From: Cellvibrionaceae bacterium
GTDB lineage: Bacteria > Pseudomonadota > Gammaproteobacteria > Pseudomonadales > Cellvibrionaceae
Reading direction: 5' to 3'
DNA: 64,000 nucleotides
Assembly: GCA_021151695.1 (NCBI GenBank)
Contig: JAGKWU010000010.1
Span: forward strand, 294,692-358,691
Part shown: one piece after another, positions 34,561 to 43,698 of the stretch
Position numbering within the stretch: position 1 is the stretch's first letter
Layout of the letters: each line of letters starts with the position of its first letter
Made by a program: the position numbers and the translations under genes
Notes under the pieces: model-generated
Database searches by the model: none
The model's input: only the letters and a program-made list of their open reading frames with translations
What the model was told of the DNA's origin: nothing

Positions 34561-34763
34561 AGCTATAGTTAGTCGAGCGGCGCTGATCATAATCGACAGC
34601 GCAGCGGCGAATCTGCAAAAAAATGTTGTGATAGAAAATGAGGGTGGGGCAATAAGCGGCGAGTGAGGTTCAAAGGTTAGTTTCCGTACAGAGCGCGGCA
34701 GGAATTGCTCCTAATGTTCTTTTCATCGTGAAAGCGCACTACTCACTTTTGTGGAGAATTATT

Positions 34764-35285
34764 ATGTCTGTTACCGCTACGCACGCCACTTACGACTCCA
34801 TTGTCCAACTGCGCGACCAACTTAAATCCATCCGTTTCGGTATGCTCACCAGCTTGGGCGGCGAGGGTGATCTCTACAGTCGCCCCATGACCCAACAAGC
34901 GCTGGATGACAACGGCAGTCTCTGGTTTTTCACCAGCGACGACCAACTGCTTGCCCATCAGCTGTCTGTGAATCCGCAAGCCAACATCACCTTTTCCGAG
35001 CCGGCGCAGGAGCTCTATATCTCCCTCGCAGGTGAGGCGAGCCTGCTGAAAGATCGCGCTCGTGCACAGCAACTCTGGAACCCTGCCGTTGCGGTCTGGT
35101 ATCCCCAAGGCGTTGATGATCCCCACCTTACGCTGATTCGATTTGATATCAGTGTCGCCGAGATCTGGGACGCCAAGAGCAACCAGATGCAGCAATTGTT
35201 TGCGGGCCCTGAGCAAGCCGGTGCGGCCCAGGTTGCCGCCCAAGCCGCCGCGCAAACGGGCCATCACCAGCGCCTGAATTTCTAG
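34764..35285 (+). CDS. Pyridoxamine-phosphate-oxidase-like (general stress) flavin-fold protein
   Basis: 173 residues from ATG 34764, which has 'TGGAGA' eight bases upstream. A longer frame lacks this. It matches the PNPOx-like split-barrel family: 'IRFGMLTSLGGEGDLYSRPM', 'LWFFTSDDQLLAHQL' and 'VWYPQGVDDPHLTLIRF' (the general-stress-protein-26 pattern). It probably binds FMN or F420-like cofactors. The C-terminal tail is Ala/Gln-rich. It is followed 53 bases later by a small gene that may be in the same operon. Confidence 0.85.
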   Translation: MSVTATHATYDSIVQLRDQLKSIRFGMLTSLGGEGDLYSRPMTQQALDDNGSLWFFTSDDQLLAHQLSVNPQANITFSEPAQELYISLAGEASLLKDRARAQQLWNPAVAVWYPQGVDDPHLTLIRFDISVAEIWDAKSNQMQQLFAGPEQAGAAQVAAQAAAQTGHHQRLNF

Positions 35286-35338
35286 CCTGCACACATCGGG
35301 GTTATGAAATGTTTGTATTGATCAATGCAGAGGTGGCT

Positions 35339-35572
35339 ATGTCACAGATGAGTTTTGAGCAAGAGTTTGGCCAGCGTCTGGACGACCTGAACAACTGGGC
35401 CAAAGCCAGTGCGCCTGATAATTTCTCGCCGGATTTTGCACAGAACCTGGAAGAGCTGGCCACCAAGCTGCGCAACCTGGTGCAGCATCAGGGCGATATC
35501 TTCAAAGCTCAGCCGGAACCGGAGCAGGGCGGCCCGCAGTATGTAAATGTGAAGGCGGCACCTTGGCCGTAG
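35339..35572 (+). CDS. Small hypothetical acidic protein
   Basis: 77 residues from ATG 35339, preceded by 'GAGGTGGCT' as ribosome-binding site. It is helical, with 'EQEFGQRLDDLNNWAK' and 'LEELATKLRNLVQHQGDIF', and has a Pro/Gly-rich tail. There is no signal peptide or membrane segment. The family is not recognised. Its position suggests cotranscription with the PNPOx-like gene. Confidence 0.6.
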   Translation: MSQMSFEQEFGQRLDDLNNWAKASAPDNFSPDFAQNLEELATKLRNLVQHQGDIFKAQPEPEQGGPQYVNVKAAPWP

Positions 35573-35584
35573 GCCTCCCGACGT

Positions 35585-35677
35585 GGCTATGCCAAAGGGC
35601 CGGCAATCCGACCTGGGACCCAATAAAAAAGCCCTGCTATTGCTAGCAGGGCTTTCGCATATGGCGCACTCGGGAGG
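35585..35677. repeat. Partial duplicate of the tRNA-Arg 3' end and terminator
   Basis: This 93-bp block is repeated almost perfectly at 35730-35823 (one extra A there). The copy carries the last 13 bases of tRNA-Arg plus encoded CCA, the terminator hairpin and downstream bases, but not the rest of the tRNA. The 52-bp spacer forms a hairpin ('GCACCGC...GCGGTGC'). Confidence 0.9.
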
Positions 35678-35769
35678 GTGAGCACCGCAAAAAAGCGAAG
35701 CACTGCTTCGCGCGGTGCGAACGCCCGTTGGCTATGCCAAAGGGCCGGCAATCCGACCTGGGACCCAAT

Positions 35770-35798
35770 AAAAAAAGCCCTGCTATTGCTAGCAGGGC
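35770..35798 (-). terminator. Terminator of tRNA-Arg
   Basis: Stem 'GCCCTGCTA/TAGCAGGGC' followed on the minus strand by T7, ten bases after the encoded CCA. An identical hairpin lies in the duplicate block (35624-35652). Confidence 0.88.
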
Positions 35799-35807
35799 TT
35801 TCGCATA

Positions 35808-35884
35808 TGGCGCACTCGGGAGGATTCGAACCTCCGACCGCTCGGTTCGTAGCCGAGTACTCTATCCAGCTGAGCTACGAGTGC
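35808..35884 (-). tRNA. tRNA-Arg (anticodon ACG)
   Basis: A 77-base cloverleaf with CCA encoded. The acceptor stem is GCACTCG/CGAGTGC with discriminator G, the D-arm 'AGCTCAGCTGGATAGAGT', the anticodon stem CTCGG/CCGAG with loop CTACGAA (anticodon ACG, read as ICG), and the T-arm 'GGAGGTTCGAATCCTCC'. A consensus promoter lies just upstream and a terminator just downstream. Confidence 0.97.
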
Positions 35885-35896
35885 GTTGGGGCGCGC

Positions 35897-35925
35897 ATTC
35901 TATGTATCTGGCCGGGTAGGGTCAA
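35897..35925 (-). promoter_or_regulatory. Sigma70 promoter of tRNA-Arg
   Basis: On the minus strand, -35 TTGACC and -10 TAGAAT separated by 17 bases, 12 bases before the mature tRNA. A GC-rich discriminator follows, typical of stable-RNA promoters under stringent control. Confidence 0.8.
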
Positions 35926-36111
35926 GCGACTTGTCCAAATTATCGTGGTTAGCAAAATTGGCCTTACCACTAGACCTCTGGCCAATTTGTGGCTATGATC
36001 GGTGCAACAGGGCTTTTGTTGATTGAAAAGCCTGACAATTAAAGCTACGTGCCTTGACGCAACGAAGCTATGTCGGCAAACCGGCACATTCAACTAAACA
36101 CGAGAATAACC

Positions 36112-37980
36112 ATGGATAAGACACTCATTCGCTGGGCGGCGCGCGCATTGCTGCCCGCTACCCTCGCTCTGGCCTTCGTTACTTTTTCCGGGGGCGCTCA
36201 GGCCGACAATATTCCCGATCTCACCTTGCACAACGCGCAATCACTCAACGGCAGCTGGAAATATCTGGTCGATCCCTACGAAACGGGCTATTACGATTAC
36301 CGCCTTACTCCTCGCGACCAGGCTGCCAACCCCGGCCGCGAAGCCTTTTTTATGGACGCGCAGCCCAAAGACAAACAAGAGCTGCTCGAATATAACTTTG
36401 ATACAGCCCAGAGCATCCAGGTGCCCAGCGATTGGAATACCCAGAAGCGCGAACTCTATTATTACGAAGGCTCTGTCTGGTATCGCAAAACCTTTGATGA
36501 AGCGGCGTTGCAAAAAGGTGAGCGCGCGTTCGTGCATTTTGGTGCGGCCAACTATCGTGCAGATGTGTACCTCAACGGCAAAAAGCTCGGCACTCATATA
36601 GGTGGTTTCACACCTTTTGCATTTGAGGTAACCGACAAGCTGCGCACTGGCCAAAATTCATTAGTGGTTAAGGTGGACAACAAGCGCGCGAAAGATGCAG
36701 TGCCCACCGTTAATACTGATTGGTGGAACTACGGCGGCATCACCCGCGATGTAAACCTTGTGCGTACATCGGCAATTTTTGTTGCCGAGCATCGCTTGCG
36801 CCTTGACTCAGAGCAAACCAAAACCATCAGTGGCGATATCACGCTCAATGGCGCTGGCGCCAACAAAAAAATCCAGCTGAGCATTCCCGAGCTGAATAAA
36901 AAGCTGGAACTGACGACGGATGCCAGCGGGCATGCCAGCTTTAGTTTTGCCGCCGACAATCTGCAACTTTGGAGTCCTGAATCCCCCAAACTTTACGATG
37001 TAAAAATTGCGCTGGGTAAAAATGTGATTACCGATCAAATCGGCTTCCGCACGATTCGCACGCAAGGTAAACAAATTTTACTTAACGGAAAACCGATTTT
37101 CCTGCGCGGTATTTGCGCTCATGAAGAGTTTGCACTCAATGGCGGCGGCCGTGTAAAAACGGCAGAAGAAGATCGTCAGATTCTCACGTGGGCCAAAGAA
37201 TTGGGCAGCAACTTTATTCGCCTTGCACACTATCCACACAACGAGGCCATGGTGCGCGAAGCAGAGAAAATGGGCATCCTGCTCTGGTCAGAAATTCCGG
37301 TTTACTGGACTATCGATTGGACTAACGAATCCACTTATCAAAATGCACAAAACCAGCTGAGTGAAATGATCCAACGCGATTACAATCGTGCCGGTGTCAT
37401 CATCTGGTCGCTCGCCAATGAAACGCCCGTGCAAGAGTCGCGTACTAAATTCCTGACTCGCCTGGCGGAAAAAGCACGCAGCATGGATTCCACTCGCCTG
37501 CTCAGTGCTGCTATGGAAAAACACTACAAACCCGATAACGACGCTGTGGCGGTTGTACAAGATCCATTGGCTGATGTAGTCGACCTTGTGGCTTTTAATC
37601 AATACATAGGTTGGTACGATGGCGCGCCGGAAAAAATTGATCGTGTGAGTTGGGAAATCAGTTACAACAAGCCGGTATTTATCAGCGAATTTGGCGCAGA
37701 TGCCCGCTATGGTCGTCACGGCGATGCTGCTGAGCGCTGGACGGAAGAATATCAGGCAGATCTGTTCAAACGTACTATCAACATGCTCGGCAAAATCGAC
37801 GGCCTTGCCGGCTTCTCACCCTGGATTCTGGTGGACTTCCGCTCACCGCGCCGTGTATTGCCATTGATTCAGGATGACTTCAATCGCAAGGGCTTGGTGT
37901 CGAGCGATGGCATGAAGAAGCAGGCGTTTTTTGTGCTGCGCGATTACTATCGTCAGCGTGAGCAGCAGCCAGTTCAGTAA
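36112..37980 (+). CDS. Secreted GH2 glycosidase (beta-glucuronidase/beta-galactosidase type)
   Basis: 622 residues from ATG 36112, which gives a signal peptide ('LLPATLALAFVTFSGGAQA'). It has the GH2 layout: an N-terminal sugar-binding jelly roll (about 40-215, with 'DWWNYGGITRDVNLV'), an immunoglobulin-like domain (about 220-315) and a TIM barrel. The acid/base E437 is in 'IWSLANETPV' and the nucleophile E526 in 'VFISEFGAD'. The neighbouring GH105, UxuA and GntR genes make a uronic-acid substrate (beta-glucuronidase-like) the best guess. Beta-galactosidase is the alternative. It would act in the periplasm or outside the cell. Confidence 0.88.
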   Translation: MDKTLIRWAARALLPATLALAFVTFSGGAQADNIPDLTLHNAQSLNGSWKYLVDPYETGYYDYRLTPRDQAANPGREAFFMDAQPKDKQELLEYNFDTAQSIQVPSDWNTQKRELYYYEGSVWYRKTFDEAALQKGERAFVHFGAANYRADVYLNGKKLGTHIGGFTPFAFEVTDKLRTGQNSLVVKVDNKRAKDAVPTVNTDWWNYGGITRDVNLVRTSAIFVAEHRLRLDSEQTKTISGDITLNGAGANKKIQLSIPELNKKLELTTDASGHASFSFAADNLQLWSPESPKLYDVKIALGKNVITDQIGFRTIRTQGKQILLNGKPIFLRGICAHEEFALNGGGRVKTAEEDRQILTWAKELGSNFIRLAHYPHNEAMVREAEKMGILLWSEIPVYWTIDWTNESTYQNAQNQLSEMIQRDYNRAGVIIWSLANETPVQESRTKFLTRLAEKARSMDSTRLLSAAMEKHYKPDNDAVAVVQDPLADVVDLVAFNQYIGWYDGAPEKIDRVSWEISYNKPVFISEFGADARYGRHGDAAERWTEEYQADLFKRTINMLGKIDGLAGFSPWILVDFRSPRRVLPLIQDDFNRKGLVSSDGMKKQAFFVLRDYYRQREQQPVQ

Positions 37981-38025
37981 TTTCTACGATTCATTTTGAC
38001 GGTTTCTCAACTGTGAATTAAGTGG

Positions 38026-38055
38026 GGAATTGTCATGGCTAGCCATGACGATTCC
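38026..38055. other. Long palindrome after the GH2 gene
   Basis: A perfect 18-bp palindrome 'GTCATGGCTAGCCATGAC' extended by GGAAT/ATTCC with one mismatch each side, about 50 bases after the GH2 stop. It could act as a terminator-like hairpin or belong to the dispersed repeat families. Otherwise 37981-38296 holds only the receptor leader. Confidence 0.6.
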
Positions 38056-38096
38056 CTTCTAAAAATAATTATTCGTAACTCATCAAATTTCGGTCA

Positions 38097-38106
38097 ATAC
38101 CGGTAT
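38097..38106. promoter_or_regulatory. Palindrome ATACCGGTAT upstream of the TonB receptor 3
   Basis: A perfect 10-bp palindrome about 190 bases before the receptor start. FadR-type GntR regulators such as UxuR often bind GGTAT/ATACC-type palindromes, and such a regulator is encoded 4 kb downstream. This is inference only. Confidence 0.35.
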
Positions 38107-38296
38107 CACACAATATAAAAACCACATAACGATAAAACGCATCAATAAAACTACCCTGACAGTCGCGCTGACATAAGCGCAAAGTGCGAATACAACAATA
38201 AAAAGCAGTACAAGAGAGAGGAAAGCAATCGCCCAAGCGATTGTTGGCGGAGCATAACTATCAAAAACCTATGCCTCAGACTCCAGGGAGACAGCG

Positions 38297-41012
38297 ATGA
38301 AAATAACAACCAAGTACAACGTGCTTTATATGGCGATTGCCCTCGGCATTGCCGCAACAACCAACGCACAAACTACTATCAACAAAAGTGAAAAACCTGC
38401 TGCTGAAAAAGATGCGGTAGAAGAAATAGTCGTATCCGGTATGCGCGAAAGCCTCGCGCAATCCCTCGAAATAAAACGCGAAGCCACCGCCGTGGTGGAT
38501 GCCATTGTGGCCGAAGATATGGGCAAGTTTCCCGAGGCCAACGTCGCAGAAGCCTTGCAGCGCATCCCGGGTGTTTATCTGTCGCGCGATGGCGCCAGTA
38601 ACGAAGGCAATCGCATCAGTATTCGCGGTCTCGGCCCGCAATACGCGGTAACGACAATTAACGGCGCTCCTGTGCATACGACTTCTGCAGCCAATGTCGG
38701 CGGTTCTACACGTGATTTTAATTACGACGTTTTCCCGTCAGATTTATTTGGTCAGGTTAACGTCTACAAAACACCGCTGGCGGAACTCAACGAAGGTGGC
38801 ATAGGTGGCACAGTGGATTTGCAAACGCCGCGTCCCTTTAACAGCAACGGCGAGCAAATCCGCTATTCAGCAATCGCGGTTTACAATACCTCATCTGAAC
38901 AAACCAATCCGCGCGGCTCGCTGCTTTACAGCAATACCTGGGATAATTTCGGTGTGTTGGTGGGCGTTGCCGTAGCGGATAACACCAATACTCGCTCGGG
39001 GTACGAAGCCACGGGCGGCTACAACAGTTCTGCGCTCGGATCGCTAGTGCCTTACAAAGGTGCTTATCCTTTCAAGCTGGATTATTCCGATCCGCGTACT
39101 AATTTTGGCGGCTACACACAAGCGCAAATAGACAATGCCTTTTTGCCGCGTTTCCATCGCGCTTACGCATCTGAAAATGAGCGGGAGCGTCACTCAGAAG
39201 TTGTATCTTTGCAATATAAAACCGATCAGCTGGATGTTAGCCTGGATTCAATTTTCGCCAATTTAAAAGATTCGGAAGATGAATACACTTTCGGTATCGC
39301 CATTCGCAACTCCGGCCTTAACGGTGTGCCCGGCATGGTGCCAATCAATGTCTCTATTGATAAAAATAATAATTTGCAGGGAACCTTTGGCAATGCGAAT
39401 TATTTTGGCGAGAGTTACATCTACGACAGCGAAACCAAATTCCGCAACTTTAATCTGCGCGCTGATTACAAGCTCAGCGATACCTTGGCGCTCAATGGCC
39501 AGTTAACCAGCTCCAAAAGCGAAGCGCAAAACAGCCCCAACCGCATTTTTATGCAAGCGCGCGGCGTAACAGCGGAAATCAATTACGAGCACGACACAGT
39601 ATTTCCTGTACTCAAAGCCCTGGATGTGGATTTCACTGATCCTACTGCTTGGGCCGGCCAGCGGCCCGATCTCAACTTCGGTATTAATAACGAAGATGAT
39701 GAAGACAAACTCGCAAAATTTGGCGTGACTTGGGATTACAACCTGGGCGACTGGGAAGGAAAACTGAAATCCGGTTTGAGCTATGTGGAATCCAGCAAGA
39801 GCCTGCAAAAGCGCAATGGCACTAACGCCGGTAAAACCCAGGATCTCGGCGGTGGTTTAACTTTTAATACCATGACCTCGGCACAAATCGCCAGCCATAT
39901 GCAACGCTTTATGCCGATCAAGCCTTTTGCAAAAGGTGCGGGAGTTGGTTTCCCTAAAACCTGGTCGACGTTTTCACGCAAAGAAATGGAGAGTTTCTTT
40001 AAACCTGATCTCGCCAATGCCAACGCGCCTATCGACTACAACAATAAGTTTGTGGCCGAGGAAGATGTAACAGGATTTTTTGTGCAGACAGATTTAAAAG
40101 GTGAAGTGTTTGCGCGCAATTTAAAAATAAACATGGGGTTGCGCCATGCCGATACCGATGTGCATATCGACAACTACACATTGCAAAGCGGCCAGTATGT
40201 TCCCAATCAGCGTGATGGCTCCTATGATCATTGGTTGCCCGCACTCAACCTTGCTTACGATTTGCGTGACGATGTTATTTTGCGCAGCTCCTGGGGCCGC
40301 AGCATCACGCGCGCCGGCTTGATTGATATAGCCGCTAACCTGGTAATCCCCAATCCATTCAATGCCATTGCCAATGCGGGTAATCCTAATTTGTTGCCGC
40401 AGCTATCTGATCAATATGATGCGGGTGTGGAATGGTATTTTGCAGAAGGCGGTATGCTCTCAGCAGGAGCTTTTTGGAAAGATATAAAGGATTCAGCCAA
40501 AGTCGAACAGGTACAGTGAAAAACTATCGGGGCTCGAATTCGCCTATCAGCAAAACTTTACATTTTTGCCGGCGCCTTTTGATGGCCTGGGTGCCTTGGC
40601 AAGCTACACCCTGGTAGATACCAAAGGCATAGACTGGATCACCAATGACGGTGTCGCACACAAAGTCTGGACGGTACCCGAGAATGGTTACAGTGCAACC
40701 CTGTTCTACGAAAAAAATGCGCTCTCGTTGCGGCTGACTTATAGCTACAAGGATAAATTCATCATAGACACCACTAACACGGGCAATGATTTGCAACGTT
40801 GGCACGCCGGTGCCGGTTTCCTTGATGCGACCATCGGCTACAAGCTGACAGACAAGCTCGAAATAAAGCTGGATGCACTTAATCTCAATGATGCACTTGC
40901 CTATGACTATTTCGAAAATCCCCAAGGCAAATATGGCTCGGGTGATTCGCGGAAAGATTACGCCAAATACAATGGAAGGACGTTGATGCTAGGTATCAGA
41001 GGTTCTTTCTAA
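38297..41012 (+). pseudogene. TonB-dependent receptor 3 (TIGR01782 type), frameshifted
   Basis: The first frame encodes 740 residues: signal peptide, TonB box-like 'EEIVVSGMR', the plug 'FPEANVAEALQRIPGV' and most of the barrel. It ends at TGA 40517-40519. The remaining barrel continues in another frame ('KLSGLEFAYQQNFTFLPAP' ... 'RTLMLGIRGSF', ending in Phe as barrels do) to 41012. The frames join around 40505-40517 if one base is skipped. The segment between 'FWKDIKD' and 'SGLEFAYQQ' also looks shorter than usual, so a small deletion is possible. It would import the oligosaccharide processed by the adjacent glycosidases. A sequencing error is the alternative to a real mutation. Confidence 0.85.
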
Positions 41013-41100
41013 TGTAACCATCCCCGTTTACGGCTCGGCACACGCTTACCGCTATTCCTCTCGATACATGCTTGGTGTGCTTGAGCCTTTTTTATAGTAG

Positions 41101-41152
41101 GGAGTCGTCATCCCCGGCTCGCGGCGGCGCCTAGCCCGAGGATGACGACTCC
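41101..41152. repeat. Palindromic repeat, GTCATCC/GGATGAC family
   Basis: A perfect 13-bp stem 'GGAGTCGTCATCC' / 'GGATGACGACTCC' enclosing a GC-rich loop. It shares sequence with the elements at 43318-43497 and 53746-53844. It lies between the receptor and the GH105 gene. Confidence 0.75.
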
Positions 41153-41294
41153 CCTTATGAACGAGAGAAAGGTACCCGGTTTATTTTTTGAGCTCACCCT
41201 TTTAATCCCTAAAATTGCCACCATAGATTCAAAAAGCCAAACAGTGTCGAAAAAGCAGCATCGAAGAAATCTAATAACCATAAGAGTGACCACC

Positions 41295-42548
41295 ATGAAA
41301 AAATTCAGTAAAAGCCTCATGTTCGTAATGATGGGGCTAGGGCTGGGCATGAGCCAGCAGCCGGTTGCCTCCGAACAGAGCGATGTAGCTACCGCCGAAA
41401 AAGCCGCGACTAATTCATCGTCCAAAAATTCCGCTGCAAAGACTTCTGCCGATGCGGTAATCAGTGCGTCCAACGCGAGCAAAAAAACGGTTGCTGATAA
41501 AACCACGGCAGCACAAGCTGATGTGGCTGCGATTATGAAAAAAGTGGCCGATTGGCAAATTCAGCACCTTGAAGACGACATTGGCCGCGAGCATAAGCAA
41601 GACAATCGTCTCACCGCATGGACTTATGGCGCGCTCTATGTAGGTATGAATAAATGGGCGGCGATGAGCGATGACTCGCGCTATTACGAGTTTCTGCGCA
41701 GCATTGGCGAAAAAAATAATTGGGATCTTGGCCCCGGTAAATATCATGCAGATGATCAAGCCGTAGGCCAAACCTATCTTGAGCTCTACCGCAAATTCGG
41801 CGAGCCCAAAATGCTGGAGAAAACCCTGGAGCGCACGCGTTGGATTCGCGATAACCCTAGCAGCCAGCCCATGCGTTTGAATCACTATCAATACACCGAG
41901 CGCTGGACCTGGTGCGATGCATTATTTATGGCCCCACCTGTCTGGGCCAAGTTATCCAACATTACGGGTGACGCCTCTTATCGCCAATGGATGCTGAAGG
42001 AATATCAAGCCACGGTTAAGCATCTCTACGACAAACGCGAGCATTTATTTTTTCGCGATGAACATTTTATCGATGCGCGCGAGCAGGGCAAAAAAGTGTT
42101 TTGGTCGCGTGGCAACGGTTGGGTGTTTGCAGGACTGACACTGATTATTCCCGAATTACCCGAAGGCAAAGAGCGCGATTACTTCGTCAAACTTTATAAA
42201 GACATGGCCCCGGCCATAGCGCGGTTACAGACTGCGGAGGGCCACTGGCCCATGAATTTGCTGTCTGCGGAACAATACCCGCAGCCGGAAACCAGCGGCA
42301 GTGCCTTCTTTACCTATGGTTTGGCCTGGGGCGTTAACAACGGCCTGCTCAAGCGTGCCAAATACGAGCCGGTAGTGCACAAGGGTTGGGCTAATCTCGT
42401 CAGCCATGTTAATAGCGATGGTCTGCTCGGCTATGTGCAACCGGTGGGGGCCGCACCCGGCAGCGCGCGGGCCGACAAAAGTGAAGTCTATGGGGTAGGG
42501 GCCTTTTTGGCGGCAGGCTCAGAGGTTTATAAACTCTTGGGACATTAA
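41295..42548 (+). CDS. GH105 unsaturated rhamnogalacturonyl/glucuronyl hydrolase
   Basis: 417 residues from ATG 41295, giving an N-terminal signal-like segment ('[13 protein letters not shown]'). Next comes a low-complexity Ala/Ser/Lys region (about 27-75) and an alpha6/alpha6-barrel GH105 domain. Likely catalytic Asp residues are D208 in '[10 protein letters not shown]' and D153/D154 in '[10 protein letters not shown]', with '[12 protein letters not shown]' further on. The enzyme hydrates and so cleaves 4,5-unsaturated uronic acids left by polysaccharide lyases, without classical retaining or inverting chemistry. It sits with GH2, a TonB receptor, a GntR regulator and UxuA in a uronate-glycan locus. 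Confidence 0.9.
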   Translation: MKKFSKSLMFVMMGLGLGMSQQPVASEQSDVATAEKAATNSSSKNSAAKTSADAVISASNASKKTVADKTTAAQADVAAIMKKVADWQIQHLEDDIGREHKQDNRLTAWTYGALYVGMNKWAAMSDDSRYYEFLRSIGEKNNWDLGPGKYHADDQAVGQTYLELYRKFGEPKMLEKTLERTRWIRDNPSSQPMRLNHYQYTERWTWCDALFMAPPVWAKLSNITGDASYRQWMLKEYQATVKHLYDKREHLFFRDEHFIDAREQGKKVFWSRGNGWVFAGLTLIIPELPEGKERDYFVKLYKDMAPAIARLQTAEGHWPMNLLSAEQYPQPETSGSAFFTYGLAWGVNNGLLKRAKYEPVVHKGWANLVSHVNSDGLLGYVQPVGAAPGSARADKSEVYGVGAFLAAGSEVYKLLGH

Positions 42549-42625
42549 GATGGGTTGAGGCTCTGGGATATGTTGTTTTTTTGCTATCATCCCAAGCCTC
42601 ACGCCACAGCAAAAAAACAGAAACA

Positions 42626-43315
42626 ATGAAAATAGAAGCCGTCAAAGTTCGCCGTCTGTATCTCGAAGTTGCCGAGCAGTTGGAAAAGCTCATTAAAAAC
42701 CGCGAGATAAGCCCCGGGGACCGTTTACCCTCCGAGCGCGACCTGGCTGAGCGCTTTGGCGTTAGCCGTCCATCGATCCGCGAAGCCATGATTGCCTTGG
42801 AGATTGCCGGTCTGGTGGAGATCAGAACCGGTTCCGGTATCTACGTAAAAGACGTCCCCGAGACGGTGTCACTGGCCATCGACGATTTTCCCGGCCCCTT
42901 CGAATTATTGGAGGCGCGCCGCTTGATCGAGGCTGAAGTGGTTGCGCTCGCGGCCCAACGTATCACCGACGAACAACTCGCCGAGCTGGAGCAAGCACTG
43001 CGCGATATGGAGCGCGAAGACAAAGACGGCAGCATCAGCGAAGAAGCCGACCAGCGCTTCCACTGCATCATTGCCGAAGCTGCCGAGAACAGCGCCTTGG
43101 GCTCTATCGTTCGCTGGCTGTGGGCCTTACGTAACCGTTCCGAAATCAGCACCTACTTCCATCAGCGTGTCCGCGAGAAAGGCGTGCACCCGTCCATTAA
43201 AGAACACATAGACATCTACAACGCCATCAAAGCCCGCAACCCAGCTGCCGCTCGCCAGGCGATGATTACCCACATCTCTAACGCGATTGAGGCGGATTAC
43301 AAGGTTACGAATTGA
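42626..43315 (+). CDS. FadR-subfamily GntR regulator, UxuR/ExuR-like
   Basis: 229 residues from ATG 42626. The N-terminal winged helix-turn-helix (about 1-75) has 'GDRLPSERDLAERFGVSRPS' and 'REAMIALEIAGLVEIRTGSG'. The C-terminal FCD ligand domain keeps the Asp-His-His-His metal set ('DQRFHCIIAEAAEN', 'HPSIKEHIDI', 'MITHISNAIE'). In enterobacteria the same family member next to uxuA senses hexuronate metabolites and represses the pathway. Its position between GH105 and uxuA supports local regulation of this locus. Confidence 0.87.
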   Translation: MKIEAVKVRRLYLEVAEQLEKLIKNREISPGDRLPSERDLAERFGVSRPSIREAMIALEIAGLVEIRTGSGIYVKDVPETVSLAIDDFPGPFELLEARRLIEAEVVALAAQRITDEQLAELEQALRDMEREDKDGSISEEADQRFHCIIAEAAENSALGSIVRWLWALRNRSEISTYFHQRVREKGVHPSIKEHIDIYNAIKARNPAAARQAMITHISNAIEADYKVTN

Positions 43316-43317
43316 AG

Positions 43318-43497
43318 AGCAAGAACTGGATCCCCGCTACGCGAGGATGACGACGCCCTACTTAAGTAGGGCCGTGGAATTATCTAGGCAATGCCTTTGT
43401 TGTGGTGTTTGGTTTACGCATGGCGTCCCGTTAAAAATTCCAGTTGATTACTTTAGGGGAATCGTCATCCTCGCGTAGCGGGGATCCAGCTCTTGCT
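43318..43497. repeat. Inverted-repeat element, GGATCCCCG/GATGACGA family
   Basis: Arms 43318-43353 and 43462-43497 are inverse copies with one mismatch over 36 bases, around 108 bp of non-coding DNA. Parts recur at 41101 and 53746. This is a paired REP/BIME- or MITE-like element. Between it and uxuA lies a copy of the CCCAAGC palindrome (43523-43548) and no gene. Confidence 0.85.
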
Positions 43498-43698
43498 TTT
43501 ATTCGTTTTTCTCTCCTTCTTGTTCCCAAGCTACGGCTTGAGAACATCCGGTTGCTGAGGGTACTGGACGCTTAAGATGTGACAACAGAGATGATTCTTA
43601 AAAGTCCAGTGGCCTTACCACTATACCAAATGCTATTATTGCTCCAATAAAACTCTGGGTCGCAGCGTGCGCCCCTAATCCTGATATTGGAGACAGCA

